DNA of 64,000 nucleotides from Stomoxys calcitrans (Eukaryota > Arthropoda > Insecta > Diptera > Muscidae), in contig NC_081552.1 in assembly GCF_963082655.1 (NCBI RefSeq), positions 58,260,561 through 58,324,560 of the forward strand, written 5' to 3'. The translations under genes were made by a program, and so were the position numbers. Below are positions 13,563-24,035 of this stretch, piece by piece. The notes beneath the pieces were generated by a model that had not been told where the DNA came from, did no database searches, and was given only the letters and a program-made list of their open reading frames with translations. The stretch's first letter is position 1. Each line of letters begins with the position of its first letter.

Positions 13563-14635
13563 TGAAAAACATGGTGTTGGAGGCACGTTCTACAGAAAAG
13601 CTTAAATAAACATTCATTTGCGTTCATTTGCGTTCATTGCAAAATTTCCAATTTCTACGGATATTCTAGGTCAACATCAAATAATAATAAATGCTCTATC
13701 AGTGAATAATGCGGCAGATGCGCCCGGTATTAACATAAAACACAAAAAGAGCTTGGCTAAGGGATTTAATGGGCGAGAAGAAATATGCACAGTTGTTTCT
13801 GGTGCTGTAATTGTTTACACCTTAATGCTATAAAAATATGAAATGAAATATAAAAATCACTTTCAGTATCCAATTTTTTAAATATCGTTATCACCATGTT
13901 GCCATTGAAGACCATATTAAAGCAGACAATTGAAATTTTTAAATGATGGAAAATTTTAAAAATCGGCTGTAGATGTTTTTAACTGGTGTAAGGGTAGTAA
14001 AAGGGATTTGTATGTGTAAATTAAATAATCGAAAATCGGTTACCATTACGCACCTTAAATCTAAGGTTGTAGTAAAAAGTGAAAAGGTCAATAATTTGTT
14101 TAGAATTGTTTCTTTCACATCTCCAGTCTTAACATTCGCCGGAAGAGATGAAGTTCAGATTACTTTACTTAGTGCGCATACCTTTTTACCACGCAACCTC
14201 GTTTCATAGATGAGGGCCACATATACCATATATTCTCATAATTCTGAACCACACCCCATGGCAGCGGACGAGTTAGCTGCCATGGGGTGTGGTATATTCA
14301 TGGGTCTAGATTAGTGGCAGGCACACTAATACAAGTATGTATATACTGTTTCCAAACCCATGTGCTTAAAATCTTGTTCACGTTCACAATAATGTGCCCT
14401 CTATCCTCGTGGGTGGTTTTATTGTCGTTAACGTTTAAGGCATTTATTACATGGTTTAAACCGAATTCCTTTGTCCTTGCGAGGCCTTTGTTGGTGAGAA
14501 GGATTTTAAAACTACCGTTATCCAGAAATCCCTGGCATTTGCCTAACTCCGCGATGGACTAATGGTTTTTAATCGTCTGTCTCAAAAAGTTTATTCTGAT
14601 CTTTAAGTAGCATGAGTATGGGTACTTTCCTCAGT
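13563..14635. other. Unassigned ~1.07 kb with a strong hairpin
   Basis: This block is not part of any repeat family seen in the window. Two small frames read GQHQIIINALSVNNAADAPG (plus, about 13666-13725) and GLNHVINALNVNDNKTTHE (minus, about 14478-14422). They resemble each other, hinting at two inverted remnants of one coding or mobile sequence that I cannot name. The central part (13835-14240) shows nothing recognisable. A perfect 18-bp inverted repeat lies at 14248-14293. Confidence 0.45.
14248..14293. repeat. Perfect 18-bp inverted repeat with 10-base loop
   Basis: The left arm ACCACACCCCATGGCAGC (14248-14265) and right arm GCTGCCATGGGGTGTGGT (14276-14293) are exactly complementary and separated by GGACGAGTTA. 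The arms are GC-rich in AT-rich surroundings. The function is unknown: it could be an element terminus, a hairpin left by repair, or a transcribed hairpin. Confidence 0.9.
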
Positions 14636-14943
14636 AAAGGATGATAATAAATGTGGCTTTAATAGGCTTAAGACCATACATAGGCAGATCGGTCTATATG
14701 GGAGCTATATCAAGATATAGTGCGATATAGCCCATCATCGAACTTAACCTGCTTATGCACAAAAAAAGAAACTGCGCAAAGTTTCAGGTCAATGTTCTGG
14801 CGTGATTTCATCAGACGGACGGACATGTCTTGATCGTCTTAGATTTTTACTACGATCAAGAATATATATTCTTTATAGGATCAGAAATGGATATTTCGAT
14901 GTTGTAAGCGGAATGACAAAACTTCGGTGGTGGGCATAAAAAT
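14636..14943 (+). mobile_element. Family A 3'-end fragment
   Basis: From GGATGATAATAAATGTGGCTTTAATAGG it continues with the A tail: GATCGGTCTATATGGGAGC, ATATAGCCCATCATCGAACTTAACCTGC, CAGACGGACGGACATGTC, AAGAATATATATTC, and ends CTTCGGTGGTGGGCATAAAAA. It is 5'-truncated within the last monomer. Confidence 0.8.
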
Positions 14944-15080
14944 CAAAAATAAATCCCAAAATTATAGAACCAGTGAAAAACAGAATTACTGATCGCTTCG
15001 ATCTGCCAATTAAGGGTCTTAAGCTGCATTTATTACCCGATTGATTACTGTAATTTGTCACAGTGACTTGTATAAAGTCT
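14944..15080 (-). repeat. Short A-like remnant and spacer
   Basis: GATCTGCCAATTAAGGGTCTTAAGCTGCATTTATTACCCGATT (about 15000-15045) is a reversed A-type monomer piece. The flanking sequence is unassigned. Confidence 0.45.
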
Positions 15081-15765
15081 GAGCCCGTTCTCTAAGCCCT
15101 GCCAGGGGTTTTGCGGGACGGAGGCAACTGTGGCATTAGCCTGAAAGCCATTTCGAGAAGGATGTCAATCCCCCCTGTTCAGGTAACATAATACCACAGC
15201 TGTCAGTCCGTTGCATCAGTCCAAATCCGTTATCTAAATCATATTCAGTGTACGCGCCAGGGTCAAGGTCCCCTTGATTGGGGAATCCACGGGGGCATCA
15301 CTCCGCAGACTGCATCTATCTGTACTTAGGAAACTGGAGGGATCCGTTCGCCATGTCGTGTACCCATAACGAACGGGGTACCCATGACACTTTCAAAATT
15401 CACGTTATCACAGCCCACTGTTGACCATAACTATTTATATGTCTCCTTCAGGAATACTTTGGAAAATTCCACATAGATTGCTATACATCAATTCTTTTTC
15501 GTTTGAGTATGCCGCTACCGTTGGCGCATAACACTGAAGTATTGTAACATTTGCAATGCAAATTTGCCCATGAACATTCTAGTAAGGAACAGGAGCAAAC
15601 TTCTCACATATCACTGAGTATCGGCCGATTCAAGTTTAAGCTCAATCATAAGGGGTCTCCTTTTTATAGCCGAGTCCGAACGGCACGCCGCAGCGCTACA
15701 CCTCGCTACATGGAAAGTACTTCACAAATGTCACCAGCATTAGGAGGGGATAACCACCGTTGAAA
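15081..15765. other. Probable LINE/SINE-derived sequence, unassigned
   Basis: This GC-richer stretch contains GGGTCAAGGTCCCCTTGATTGGGGAATCC and CGGGGGCATCACTCCGCAGACTGCATCTATCTGTACTTAGGAAACTGGAGG. It ends with CACAAATGTCACCAGCATTAGGAGGGGATAACCACCG. The last phrase resembles a common calyptrate retroelement repeat that I recall only approximately. No long frame with recognisable domains was found. Confidence 0.35.
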
Positions 15766-16440
15766 AATTTTTTTAGGGTTGCTGTCTAAGATGGGCAGGC
15801 ACACCATAGTTGTTATCTGGCCGTCCCTAATGTGGGAAACATACGCCATTTGTCGCCGCTCTAATGGAATACCGACGCTACATTGTGGACTGTTTTTAGC
15901 TTCGGTGCTCACAACCTTACCGGCATGGGAGGCCCTACCATTACCAAAGCTACCGCCGGCCTCGCTCTTGGGATCATAGCACTTACTGAGCCCCCTCATC
16001 GCGACGAGATGACAGTACCCGACCACCATCACCACTGTTGAACTATCTAATCTCAAATATTCCTACGAGTAATAAGATTTTGATTATTAGTATTTCAGTG
16101 GGTAATGACATGTGCTTAGCTAGTTTTTGCTGGGAAGGCTAAGGAAGAAGAAGTCAGAGAATGTATGGACAATGTCTAGTGGTAAAACACTAGAACTACT
16201 CGTTAATACATATTCTCCGTGAAACTCTCCAATAGACAATGCGGCACCAGAAGAGAAAAAGAGGTCATTGATAGACATTCGTCGGAGGTTATTGGGGAAA
16301 TTATATCTTAGTCGAGAATCTTTTGGGCGATAAATAGTTTCGACTCCTTTAATTTGCCAGCCTTGAGGATGTAACACCGGTTGAATTACAAGCTGTGTCT
16401 GATAGAATGGCTAATTGTCGTATATATCGGTGAAATGAAG
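15766..16440. other. Unassigned sequence upstream of LINE RT remnant
   Basis: A 116-codon minus-strand frame (16056-15706) overlaps a 66-codon plus-strand one (15779-15979). Neither shows a recognisable domain, and base composition alone does not make a gene. The neighbouring LINE RT piece at 16441 suggests retroelement debris, possibly ORF1/EN sequence too decayed to read. Confidence 0.35.
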
Positions 16441-16690
16441 GGACACAAATGTAAATTTTATTCCCAAAGCAGAGAAACCTTACCACACGAAAACGAAAGA
16501 TTTTCATCCGATTGTCTGTCATCTTTAATGCTGAAGATCCCAGAGAGGTTGCTGGAAACTTATCTGAACGAAAAGATTCCAGACCATCACCTGTTTTAGC
16601 ATGCACACAGTACGCGCAAGTCCACTGAAACATCCATTCACTCCCTTCAATCAGCTACATAGAAGGTTCACTCGCTGTCAAATGTAAGAT
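16441..16690 (+). pseudogene. LINE reverse transcriptase remnant
   Basis: Reading across frames gives an F-x-S-Q-S-R-ETLPH block, then SSDCLSSLMLKIPERLLETY (degenerate RPISLSSFLLKTLERL, RT finger region), then HAHSTRKSTETSIHSL, then ISYIEGSLAVK. The last two match QHAYTKGKSTETALHSLVSYIEGSLAVKE-like RT segments. The minus-strand LINE near 34330-34480 encodes the same blocks (GKSTETALYELLGYIEGSLAVK). At least three frame breaks make it a pseudogene of the same RNase-H-bearing LINE family. Confidence 0.75.
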
Positions 16691-16916
16691 TTTTCTTTAT
16701 TCTTAGAATTTTAGCAACGAAAACGAGCTAAAGAACCAAAACTTTGAAACAACGATGCTATCTGTATATTAAATTTTGTATTTATTAACGGACATGACGG
16801 TCCGTCTTAATTTTGATCGCTGATTGATTTCAATTTTAATTCATAAATGGCTGTCCAATCAATATTTTTTGAAAATTGTTCTTTTAAGCTTTTAAACTTA
16901 GCATCTTAACCTAAAG
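16691..16916. other. AT-rich spacer, nothing recognised
   Basis: AT-rich non-repetitive sequence between the LINE remnant and a D-element end. No coding frame or motif is supported. Confidence 0.6.
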
Positions 16917-17010
16917 CAAGTAAAAGCGTGCTTAGTTTGGCCGGGCCAAATATTGGGAACCCACCACCACGGATTCTGCTAAAAATGTATATATTTAATT
17001 GAAGGGCATA
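16917..17010 (+). mobile_element. Family D 5'-end fragment
   Basis: GCAAGTAAAAGCGTGCTTAG precedes a palindrome TTTGGCCGGGCCAAA, then AACCCACCACCACGGATTCTGCTAAAAATG and AAGGGCATAATTATA. It matches the first ~95 bp of D elements (compare 32335-32440) and is cut by the 3' end of an A element. Confidence 0.75.
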
Positions 17011-19154
17011 ATTATACCCACCACCGAAGGATGGGGGTATATTCATTTTGTCATTCCGTTTGCAACACATCGCAATATCCATTTCCGACCCTATAAGGTA
17101 TATATATTCTTGATCAGCGTGAAAATCTAAGACGATCTAGACATGTCCGTCCGTCTGTCCGTCTGTCTGTTGAAATCACGCTACAGTCTTCAAAAATAGA
17201 GATATTGAGCTGAAACTTAGCACAGATCAGTTTTTTGTTATAAGCAGGTTAAGTTCGAAGATAGGCTATATCGGACTATATCTTGATATAGCCCCCATAC
17301 AGACCGATCCGCTGATTTAGGGTCTTAGGCCCACATTTATTATCCGATTTTGCTGAAATTTGGGACAGTGAGTTATGTTAGGCCCCTCGACATCCTCCGT
17401 CAATTTGGCTCAGATCGGTCCAGATTTGGATATAGCTGCCATATAGACCGATCCTTCGATTTAGGGTCTTAGGCGCATAAAAGCCACATTTATTATCCGA
17501 TTTTGCTGAAATTTGTGACAGTGAGTTATGTTAGGCCTCTCGATATCCTTCGTCAATTTGGCTCAGATCAGTCTAGATTTGGATATAGCTGCCATATAGA
17601 GCGATCCTCCGATTTAGGGTCTTAGGCCCATAAAAGCCACATTTATTATCCGATTTTACTGAAATTTGGGACAGTGAGTTGTGATAAACCCTTCGCCATC
17701 CTTCGTCAATTTGGCCTAGATCGGTCCAGATTTGGATATAGCTGCCATATAGACCGATCCCCTGATTTAGGGTTTTAGGTCCATAAAAGCCACATTTATT
17801 ACCCGATTTTGCTGAAAGTTGGTGTGAGTATTGTTATGCCCTTCGACGTCTTTTGTCAATTTGGCTCAGATCGGTCCAGATTTCGATATAGCTGCCATAT
17901 AGACCGATCTCTCGATTAAAGGTTTTGGGCCCATAAAAGGAGCATTTATTGTCCGATATGGCCGAAATTGGGGACAGTGGGTTAAATTAAGCCCCTCGAC
18001 ATACTTTTGCAATATGCCACAGATCGGTTCAGATTTGGATATAGCTGCCATATAGCCCGATCTCTCGATCTAAGGTTTTGGGGTCATAAAAGGCGCGTTT
18101 ATTGTCCGATGACGCCGAAATTTGGGACGGTGAGTTGTGTTAGGCCCTTCGACAACCTTTTCAAGTTTGACCCAGATCCGCCATATAGACCGATATCTTC
18201 ATTTATAGTCCTGATCCCATAAAAGTCGCATTTATAATACGATTTCACTGAAATTTTACACAGTGACTTATGCTAAGCATTTCGAGATCCGTGTACTACA
18301 TGGTCCAAATCGGTTTAATTTTATAAAGGGTGATGTGTTTGAGGTTAGGATTTTCATGCATTAGTATTTGACAGATCACGTGGGATTTCAGACATGGTGT
18401 CAAAGAGAAAGATGCTCAGTATGCTTTGACATTTCATCATGAATAGACTTACTAACGAGCAACGCTTGCAAATCATTGAATTTTATTACCAAAATCAGTG
18501 TTCGGTTCGAAATGTGTTCATTCACCGTAACGTTGCGTCCAACAGCATCTTTGAAAAAATACGGTCCAATGATTCCACCAGCGTACAAACCACACCAAAC
18601 AGTGCATTTTTCGGGATGCATGGGCAGTTCTTGAACGGCTTCTGGTTGCTCTTCACTCCAAATGCGGCAATTTTGCTTATTTACGTAGCCATTCAACCAG
18701 AAATGAGCCTCATCGCTGAACAAAATTTGTCAAAATTTGAACACATTTCGAACCGAACACTGATTTTGGTAATAAAATTCAATGATTTGCAAGCGTTGCT
18801 CGTTAGTAAGTCTATTCATGATGAAATGTCAAAGCATACTGAGCATCTTTCTCTTTGACACCATGTCTGAAATCCCACGTGATCTGTCAAATACTAATGC
18901 ATGAAAATCCTAACCTCAAAAAAATCACCCTTTATATAGCTACTTAAAAGACCAATATTTTGTTATACACTATTGAACAATGAATTGTACTTATTAGTAT
19001 TTGGTCCAAATCGGAACATATTTCGATATAGCTGCTATGGAGCATAAGGTATGCATTTTTCAACGGATTCTGAGGAAAGGTGGTTTACATATATACCCGA
19101 GGTGGTGGGTATCCAAAGTTCGGCCCGGCCGAACTTAACGCCTTTTTACTTGTT
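17011..19154 (-). mobile_element. Family A element, inverted, split by a mariner derivative
   Basis: On the plus strand it opens with the reversed 3' end, TATACCCACCACCGAAGGATGG, and TGTCCGTCCGTCTGTCCGTC. Seven or so reversed 153-bp monomers follow. It closes with ACATATATACCCGAGGTGGTGGGTATCC and the palindrome arms AAGTTCGGCC/GGCCGAACTT, then ACGCCTTTTTACTTGTT. A 607-bp palindromic mariner element sits in it at 18326-18932. Without the insert the A element is about 1.53 kb, similar to the copy at 11453. Confidence 0.85.
18326..18932. mobile_element. Palindromic Tc1/mariner derivative, copy 1
   Basis: It is flanked by TA (18324-18325, 18933-18934), with ends AAGGGTGAT and ATCACCCTT. The left arm (18326-18518) holds the TIR plus the start of a transposase gene (MNRLTNEQRLQIIEFYYQNQ from 18439). 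The right arm (about 18741-18932) is the same sequence inverted. Between the arms lies a reversed piece of the catalytic core: the minus strand reads LFSDEAHFWLNGYVNKQNC and CTVWCGLYAGGIIGPYFFKD, the region around the first catalytic Asp of the DDE/D domain. The HTH remainder and C-terminal catalytic part are missing. No functional transposase can be made; it would depend on enzyme from elsewhere. Confidence 0.9.
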
Positions 19155-20227
19155 TTATTTTATTTTATACTTCTGTCAAACCAGCAAAAATTAAAGCTTC
19201 TAGGAACCGAACAAGGATAATTGAGAGACCGTTTAAAATGTGAGCTATTACAGGTTATAGACTGATTTGGGCCGTATTTGGCGCAATAGTTGGAAGTCGG
19301 ATCAGAACACAACATGCAAGTCGGACAAAAATTGCGGCATTTAAGGGGTCAAGAAGTCAAATTGGGAGATCATTTTAAGAAGGAGCTATATCTAAATCTG
19401 AATCGATATGGCCCATTTGCAATCTCCAAACGACCTACATCAATACTAAGTATTTGGGCAAAACTACAAGAGCCTAGCTTTACGCGTTCGACTGCTGTCG
19501 TGATTTCAACTGACGGACAGACAGACATGGCTAGATCGATTCAGAGTGTCGAGACGATCGAGAATATATATACTTTATAGACTAATATTTCTAGGTGTTG
19601 CAAACGGAATGACTAGATTAGAATACCCCGATCCTATGTTGGTGGGTATAACAACTAAACTTTTAAAGACGCTCCTATTTGTAAGGCTATTATACGTCTC
19701 TAACTGCGATTCACTATTGTCTTGTCCAATGGTCTCGCGATTTAACTTCTTGAGCCCCTGGAAGCCGCAATTATTGTCCGATTTGGCTTCAATTTTGCAT
19801 GTAGTGTTCTGGTATGACTTCCAACAACTGTGTTAGGTACGGTCTGAATTGGTCTGTAAAATGATATAACGCCCATATAAACTCATCACCCGATTTGACT
19901 TCTTGAGCCCTAACAATTTTCGTTCGATTTGACTGTTACGAATTACGAATTCCAATAACTGTGCCAAATACGATCCGAATCGGTCAAGAACCTAATATAG
20001 ATCCCATATAAACCGCACTCCGCAATTTTTGTCCGATTTTGCTGAAATTTTGCATGTGATGTTTTGTTTAGACTGATAACAACTTTGCCAAGTACGGTCC
20101 AAATCCATCGTTTAAACCGGTCTCTCGATCATCGTTTTTCGGTTCCTAGAAGCTTTAACTTTTGCTGGTTTGGACACGGTTTGGTCTGTTGAAAGAAAGT
20201 ATGATTATCAACTAAATTTATTTTGTA
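19155..20227. mobile_element. Family D elements, facing each other
   Basis: A plus-oriented D piece (about 19170-19657) runs from AACCAGCAAAAATTAAAGCTTCTAGGAACC through GACGGACAGACAGACATGG and GAGAATATATATACTTTATAG to TGTTGGTGGGTATAA. It meets a minus-oriented D piece (about 19658-20227) that ends with GGTTCCTAGAAGCTTTAACTTTTGCTGG. Both lack the 5' palindrome. The arrangement mirrors 7212-7875. Confidence 0.65.
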
Positions 20228-21025
20228 CTAGCTGACCCGGGCCCGCTCCGTTGCGCCTTCTTTTATTTTATATGGAACAAAATTTTCATTGGAATATTTA
20301 TTTTCGGCAATTAAAGAGCTTTTAGTGAAATACTATGCTATGAAAATAGTATATCGCTTGATTAACAGTTTAATAATATAAGTGCCTTTATCTGAATCCC
20401 ATATAGATGTACTCCATTCTTAAAATACTCTATTTCAGCCCGATATTCTGATATCTGATTTTGGGGTGTTTTCGGCCGTGAGGTGGTCCCCAAGACACTT
20501 GGCCCTGAAAAAATATCTGCATCATGCTCTTCTTTCACCATTTATTTAAACCCCATATTGCCATTGGTTAAGGGGAGTTTACACCATGAGGCGCCCCCCA
20601 AACACAAGGTCCCAAAATAGGTTATCAAATTCGTCTTCTAATCTCAAATACCTTTCATAAGGGCCACATATTGGCATGGTCGAAAAATTTTTACCGTTTG
20701 GGGGGTGTTTTGTGGAAGGGGTGATGCTCTAAATACATGAACCTACATTTGGATATGAAGTTCGTATTCTACTCCCAAATACCTTTATTTGAGTCCCATA
20801 TTGCTATGATGAGTAAAAAATTGCTATTTGTGAGGTATTTTGGGAAAGGGGTAGACCGCCAGAAAATTGGTCCCGAAAGTAGGTATTAATTTTTGCTCTT
20901 CCCCCCAAAACCTTTCATTTTAGCTCCACATTGACATGGTCGGTAAATATCTCCGATTTACTGGTGTTTTGGGGGTTGGGGTGGCCCCCCTAACACTTGG
21001 TCCGACAATTGGGTATCAGATACGT

Positions 21026-23054
21026 TTTTTATACCCTCCACCATAAGATGGGGGGTATACTAATTTCGTCATTCTGATTGTAACTACTCGAAATATTCAT
21101 CTGAGACCCCATAAAGTATATATATTCTTGATCGTCGTGAAATTTTATGTCGATCTAGCCATGTCCGTCCGTCCGTCCGTCCGTCTGTCTGTCGAAAGCA
21201 CGCTAACTTCCGAAGGAGTCAGGCTAGCCGCTTGAAATTTTGCACAAATACTTCTTATTAGTGTAGGTCGGTTGGTATTGTAAATGGGCCATATCGGTCC
21301 ATGTTTTGATATAGTTGCCATATAAATCTTCTTGGGTCTTGACTTCTTGGGTCTTGACTTCTTGGGTCTTGGGTCTTGATTTCTTGAGCCTCTAGAGTGC
21401 GCAATTCTTAACCGATTGGGATGAAATTTTGCACGACGTGTTTTGTTATAATATCCAACTATTGTGCAAAGTATGGTTCACATCGGTCTATAACCTGATA
21501 CAGCTGCCATATAAACCGATCTGGGGTCTTGATTTCTTGAGCATCTAGAGTGCGCAATTCCTATCCGATCGGAATGAAATTTTGCACGACGTGTTTTGTT
21601 ATGATATCCAACAATTGTGCCAAGTATGGTTCAAATCGGTCCATAACATTATATAGCTGTCATATAAACCGATCTTGGGTCTTGACTTCTTGAGCCTCTA
21701 GAGTGCGCAATTCTTACCCAATTAGGATGAAATTTTGCACGAAATGTTTTGTTATGATATCCAACAACTGTGCCAAGTATTGTTCACATCGGTTCATAAC
21801 CTGATATAGCTGCCATATAAACCGATCTTGGGTCTTGACTTCTTGAGCCTCTAGAGTGCGCAATTCTTATCCGATTTGAATGAAATTTTGCACGACGTAT
21901 TTTGCCACGATATCCAATAATTGTGCCAAGTATGGTTCACATCGGTCCATAGCCTGACAAGCTGCAACATAAACCGATCTTGGGTCTTGACTTCTTGAGC
22001 CCCTAGAGTGCGCAATTCTTATCCGATTGGAATGAAATTTTGCACGACGTGTTTTGTTGTGATATCCAACAATTGTGCCAAGTATGGTTCAAATCGGTCT
22101 ATAGCCTTATATAGCTGTCATATAAACCGATCTTGGGTCTTGACTTCTTGAGCCTCTAGAGGGCCAAATTATTATCCAATTTGAATGAATTTTGGCACGT
22201 AGTATTTTGTTATGATATCAAACAACTGTGCCAAATATGGTTCAAATCGGTTCATAACCTGATATAGCTGTCATATAAACAGGTCTGGGGACTTGACTTC
22301 TTGAGCTTCTAGAGGGCTCAATTTTTATCCGATTTGGCTGAAATTTCGCAAGACGTTTTTTATTGTTACTTCAACAACTATGTCAAATAAAGTACAAGTC
22401 GGTTCATAACCCGATATAGGTGCCATATAAACCGATCTGGGATCTTGATTCTTGAGCCTGTATAGGTCGAAATTATTATCCGATTTGCCTGAAATTTTGT
22501 ACGACGGATTCTCTCATGACCATTAACATACGTGTTTATTATGGTCTGAATCGGTCTATAGGCCGATACAGCTCCCATATAAATCGATCTTTCTATTTTA
22601 CTTCTTGAGCCCACAAAGGGCGCAATTCTTATTCGAATTGGCTGACATTTTACACAGGTCTCCAACATATAATTTAATTGTGGTCCAAACCGAACCATAT
22701 CTTGATATCGCTCTTAGAGCAGAGCAAATCTTTTTTTATATCCTTTTTTTGCCTAAGAAAAGATGCCGGGAAAAGAACTAGACAAATGCGATCCATGGTG
22801 GAGGGTATATAAGATTCGGCCCGGCCGAACTTAGTACGCTTTTACTTGTTTTGCCTAAGAAGAGATGCCGGGAAAAGAACTCGACAAATGCGATCCATGG
22901 TGGAGGGTATATAAGATTCGGCCCGGCCGAACTTAGTACTCTTTTACTTGTTTTGCCTAAGAAGAGATGCCGGGAAAAGAACTCGACAAATGCGATCCAT
23001 GGTGGAGGGTATATAAGATTCGGCCCGGCCGAACTTAGTACGCTTTTACTTGTT
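21026..23054 (-). mobile_element. Family B element, inverted, with triplicated 5' end
   Basis: It opens with the reversed 3' terminus TTTTTATACCCTCCACCATAAGATGG and GTCCGTCCGTCCGTCCGTCTGTCTGTC. About nine reversed monomers follow. One spot (about 21330-21375) has CTTGGGTCTTGACTT stuttered four times. It ends in three direct copies of the 5' module (22749-23054). The palindrome TTCGGCCCGGCCGAA is at 22815-22829 in the first module. Confidence 0.85.
22749..23054 (-). repeat. Three tandem copies of the B 5' end module (102 bp each)
   Basis: The units are 22749-22850, 22851-22952 and 22953-23054. Each runs from TTGCCTAAGAAGAGATGCCGGG through CCATGGTGGAGGGTATATAAG and the palindrome to CTTTTACTTGTT. 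They are nearly identical, so the amplification is recent. Two-copy versions of the same module occur at about 39609-39800 and 52097-52302. Confidence 0.92.
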
Positions 23055-23316
23055 ATTTTTAGGGAGCTATATGAGAGCACACAAAATTTCGCTTAAATCG
23101 CACCACCCATCTCCGAGATCTGGCGTTTCTGAAAATTAGGGTAAGAGGGAGAGTCCGCCCCCCTTCAGACATCAAAAAATGTTGTACGCTATTTTCACCA
23201 CGGGATCATTATTCACCATCTGTGAAAATTTCAAGAAAATCGGTTCAGCCCTTTCTGAGTCTATAAGGAACACACAAACAAACAAACAAACAAACCTGCA
23301 AACAAACACAAATTGA

Positions 23317-24035
23317 CTTTTATACCCTCCACCATAGGATAGGGGTACACTTATTTCATCATTCTGTTTGTAACTACTCGAAATATTCGTCTGAGACCCC
23401 ATAAAGTATATATATTCTTGATCGTCGTGACATTTTATGTCGATTTAACCATGTCCGTCTGTTTGTCGAAAGCACGTTAACTTTCGAAGGAGTAAAGCTA
23501 GCCGCTTGAAATTTTGCACAAATACTTCTTATTACTGTAGGTCTGTTGGGATTGTAAATGGGCCATATCGGTCCTTGTTTTGATATAGCTGCCATATAAA
23601 CCGATCTTTGGTCTTGACTTCTTGAGTCTCTAGAGGGCGCAATTCTGGTCCGATTTGACTGAAATTTTTCTCGTGGTGTTTTGGTATCACTCTCAACAAC
23701 TGCGTTCAATATGGTTCAAATCGGTTCATAACCTGATGCAGCTGATCCTCTCATTACCATCAACTCAGTGTCTTGGCCTTGTGTTTATTATGGTCTAAAT
23801 CGGTCTATAGCCAAGAAGTATTGGCTGACATTTTACACTGGTCTCCAACATATAATTTAATTGTGGTCCAAACCGGACCAAATCTTGATATCGCTCTAAT
23901 AGCAGAGCAAATCTTTTCTTTTATCCTTTTTTTTTGCCTAAGAAGAGATGCCGGGAAAGGAACTCGACACATGCGACCCATGGTGGAGGGTATATAAGAT
24001 TCGGCTCGGTCGAACTTAGCACGCTTTTACTTGTT
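23317..24035 (-). mobile_element. Family B element, short, inverted
   Basis: Only about 720 bp long. It has the reversed 3' end TTATACCCTCCACCATAGG, a very short TGTCCGTCTGTTTGTCG tract, one or two monomers, a shortened leader, and the 5' end GGTGGAGGGTATATAAGATTCGGCTCGGTCGAACTTAGCACGC. Its palindrome has two substitutions. It lies between a C-element tail and a BEL/Pao fragment. Confidence 0.8.

Larger units (their letters stand above)
20228..23316 (+). mobile_element. Family C element split by a B element
   Basis: The head is CTAGCTGACCCGGGCCCGCTCCG at 20228, with repeats to about 21025. It is interrupted by a B element (21026-23054) and resumes with GAGAGCACACAAAATTTCGCTTAAATCGCACCACCCATCTCCGAGATC. 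It ends with AAAATCGGTTCAGCCCTTTCTGAGTCTATAAGGAACACAC and a CAAACAAACAAA tail ending near 23316. The bases at the split are not resolved to single-base precision, so some C sequence may have been lost. Confidence 0.75.

Noticed and set aside
13618..14562. Small frames in the unassigned block as a novel gene
   Set aside because: Only short frames, none with clear start, domain or conservation evidence. Kept as a low-interest finding instead of a gene call.
15706..16056. 116-codon minus-strand frame as a possible small gene
   Set aside because: No recognisable domain, overlapping plus-strand frame of similar quality, and retroelement-like surroundings. Left as unassigned.
18400..18858. Transposase-like frames in the palindromic mariner read as a functional gene
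   Set aside because: The plus frame joins the N-terminus to antisense core sequence and then to antisense arm sequence; the minus frame starts mid-domain. Most of the catalytic domain is absent.
22791..22829. GGTGGAGGGTATATAAG with a palindrome considered as a TATA-type promoter
   Set aside because: TATATAAG is present in every B 5' end in both orientations with no gene following; it is better explained as terminal element sequence. Promoter activity cannot be judged from sequence.
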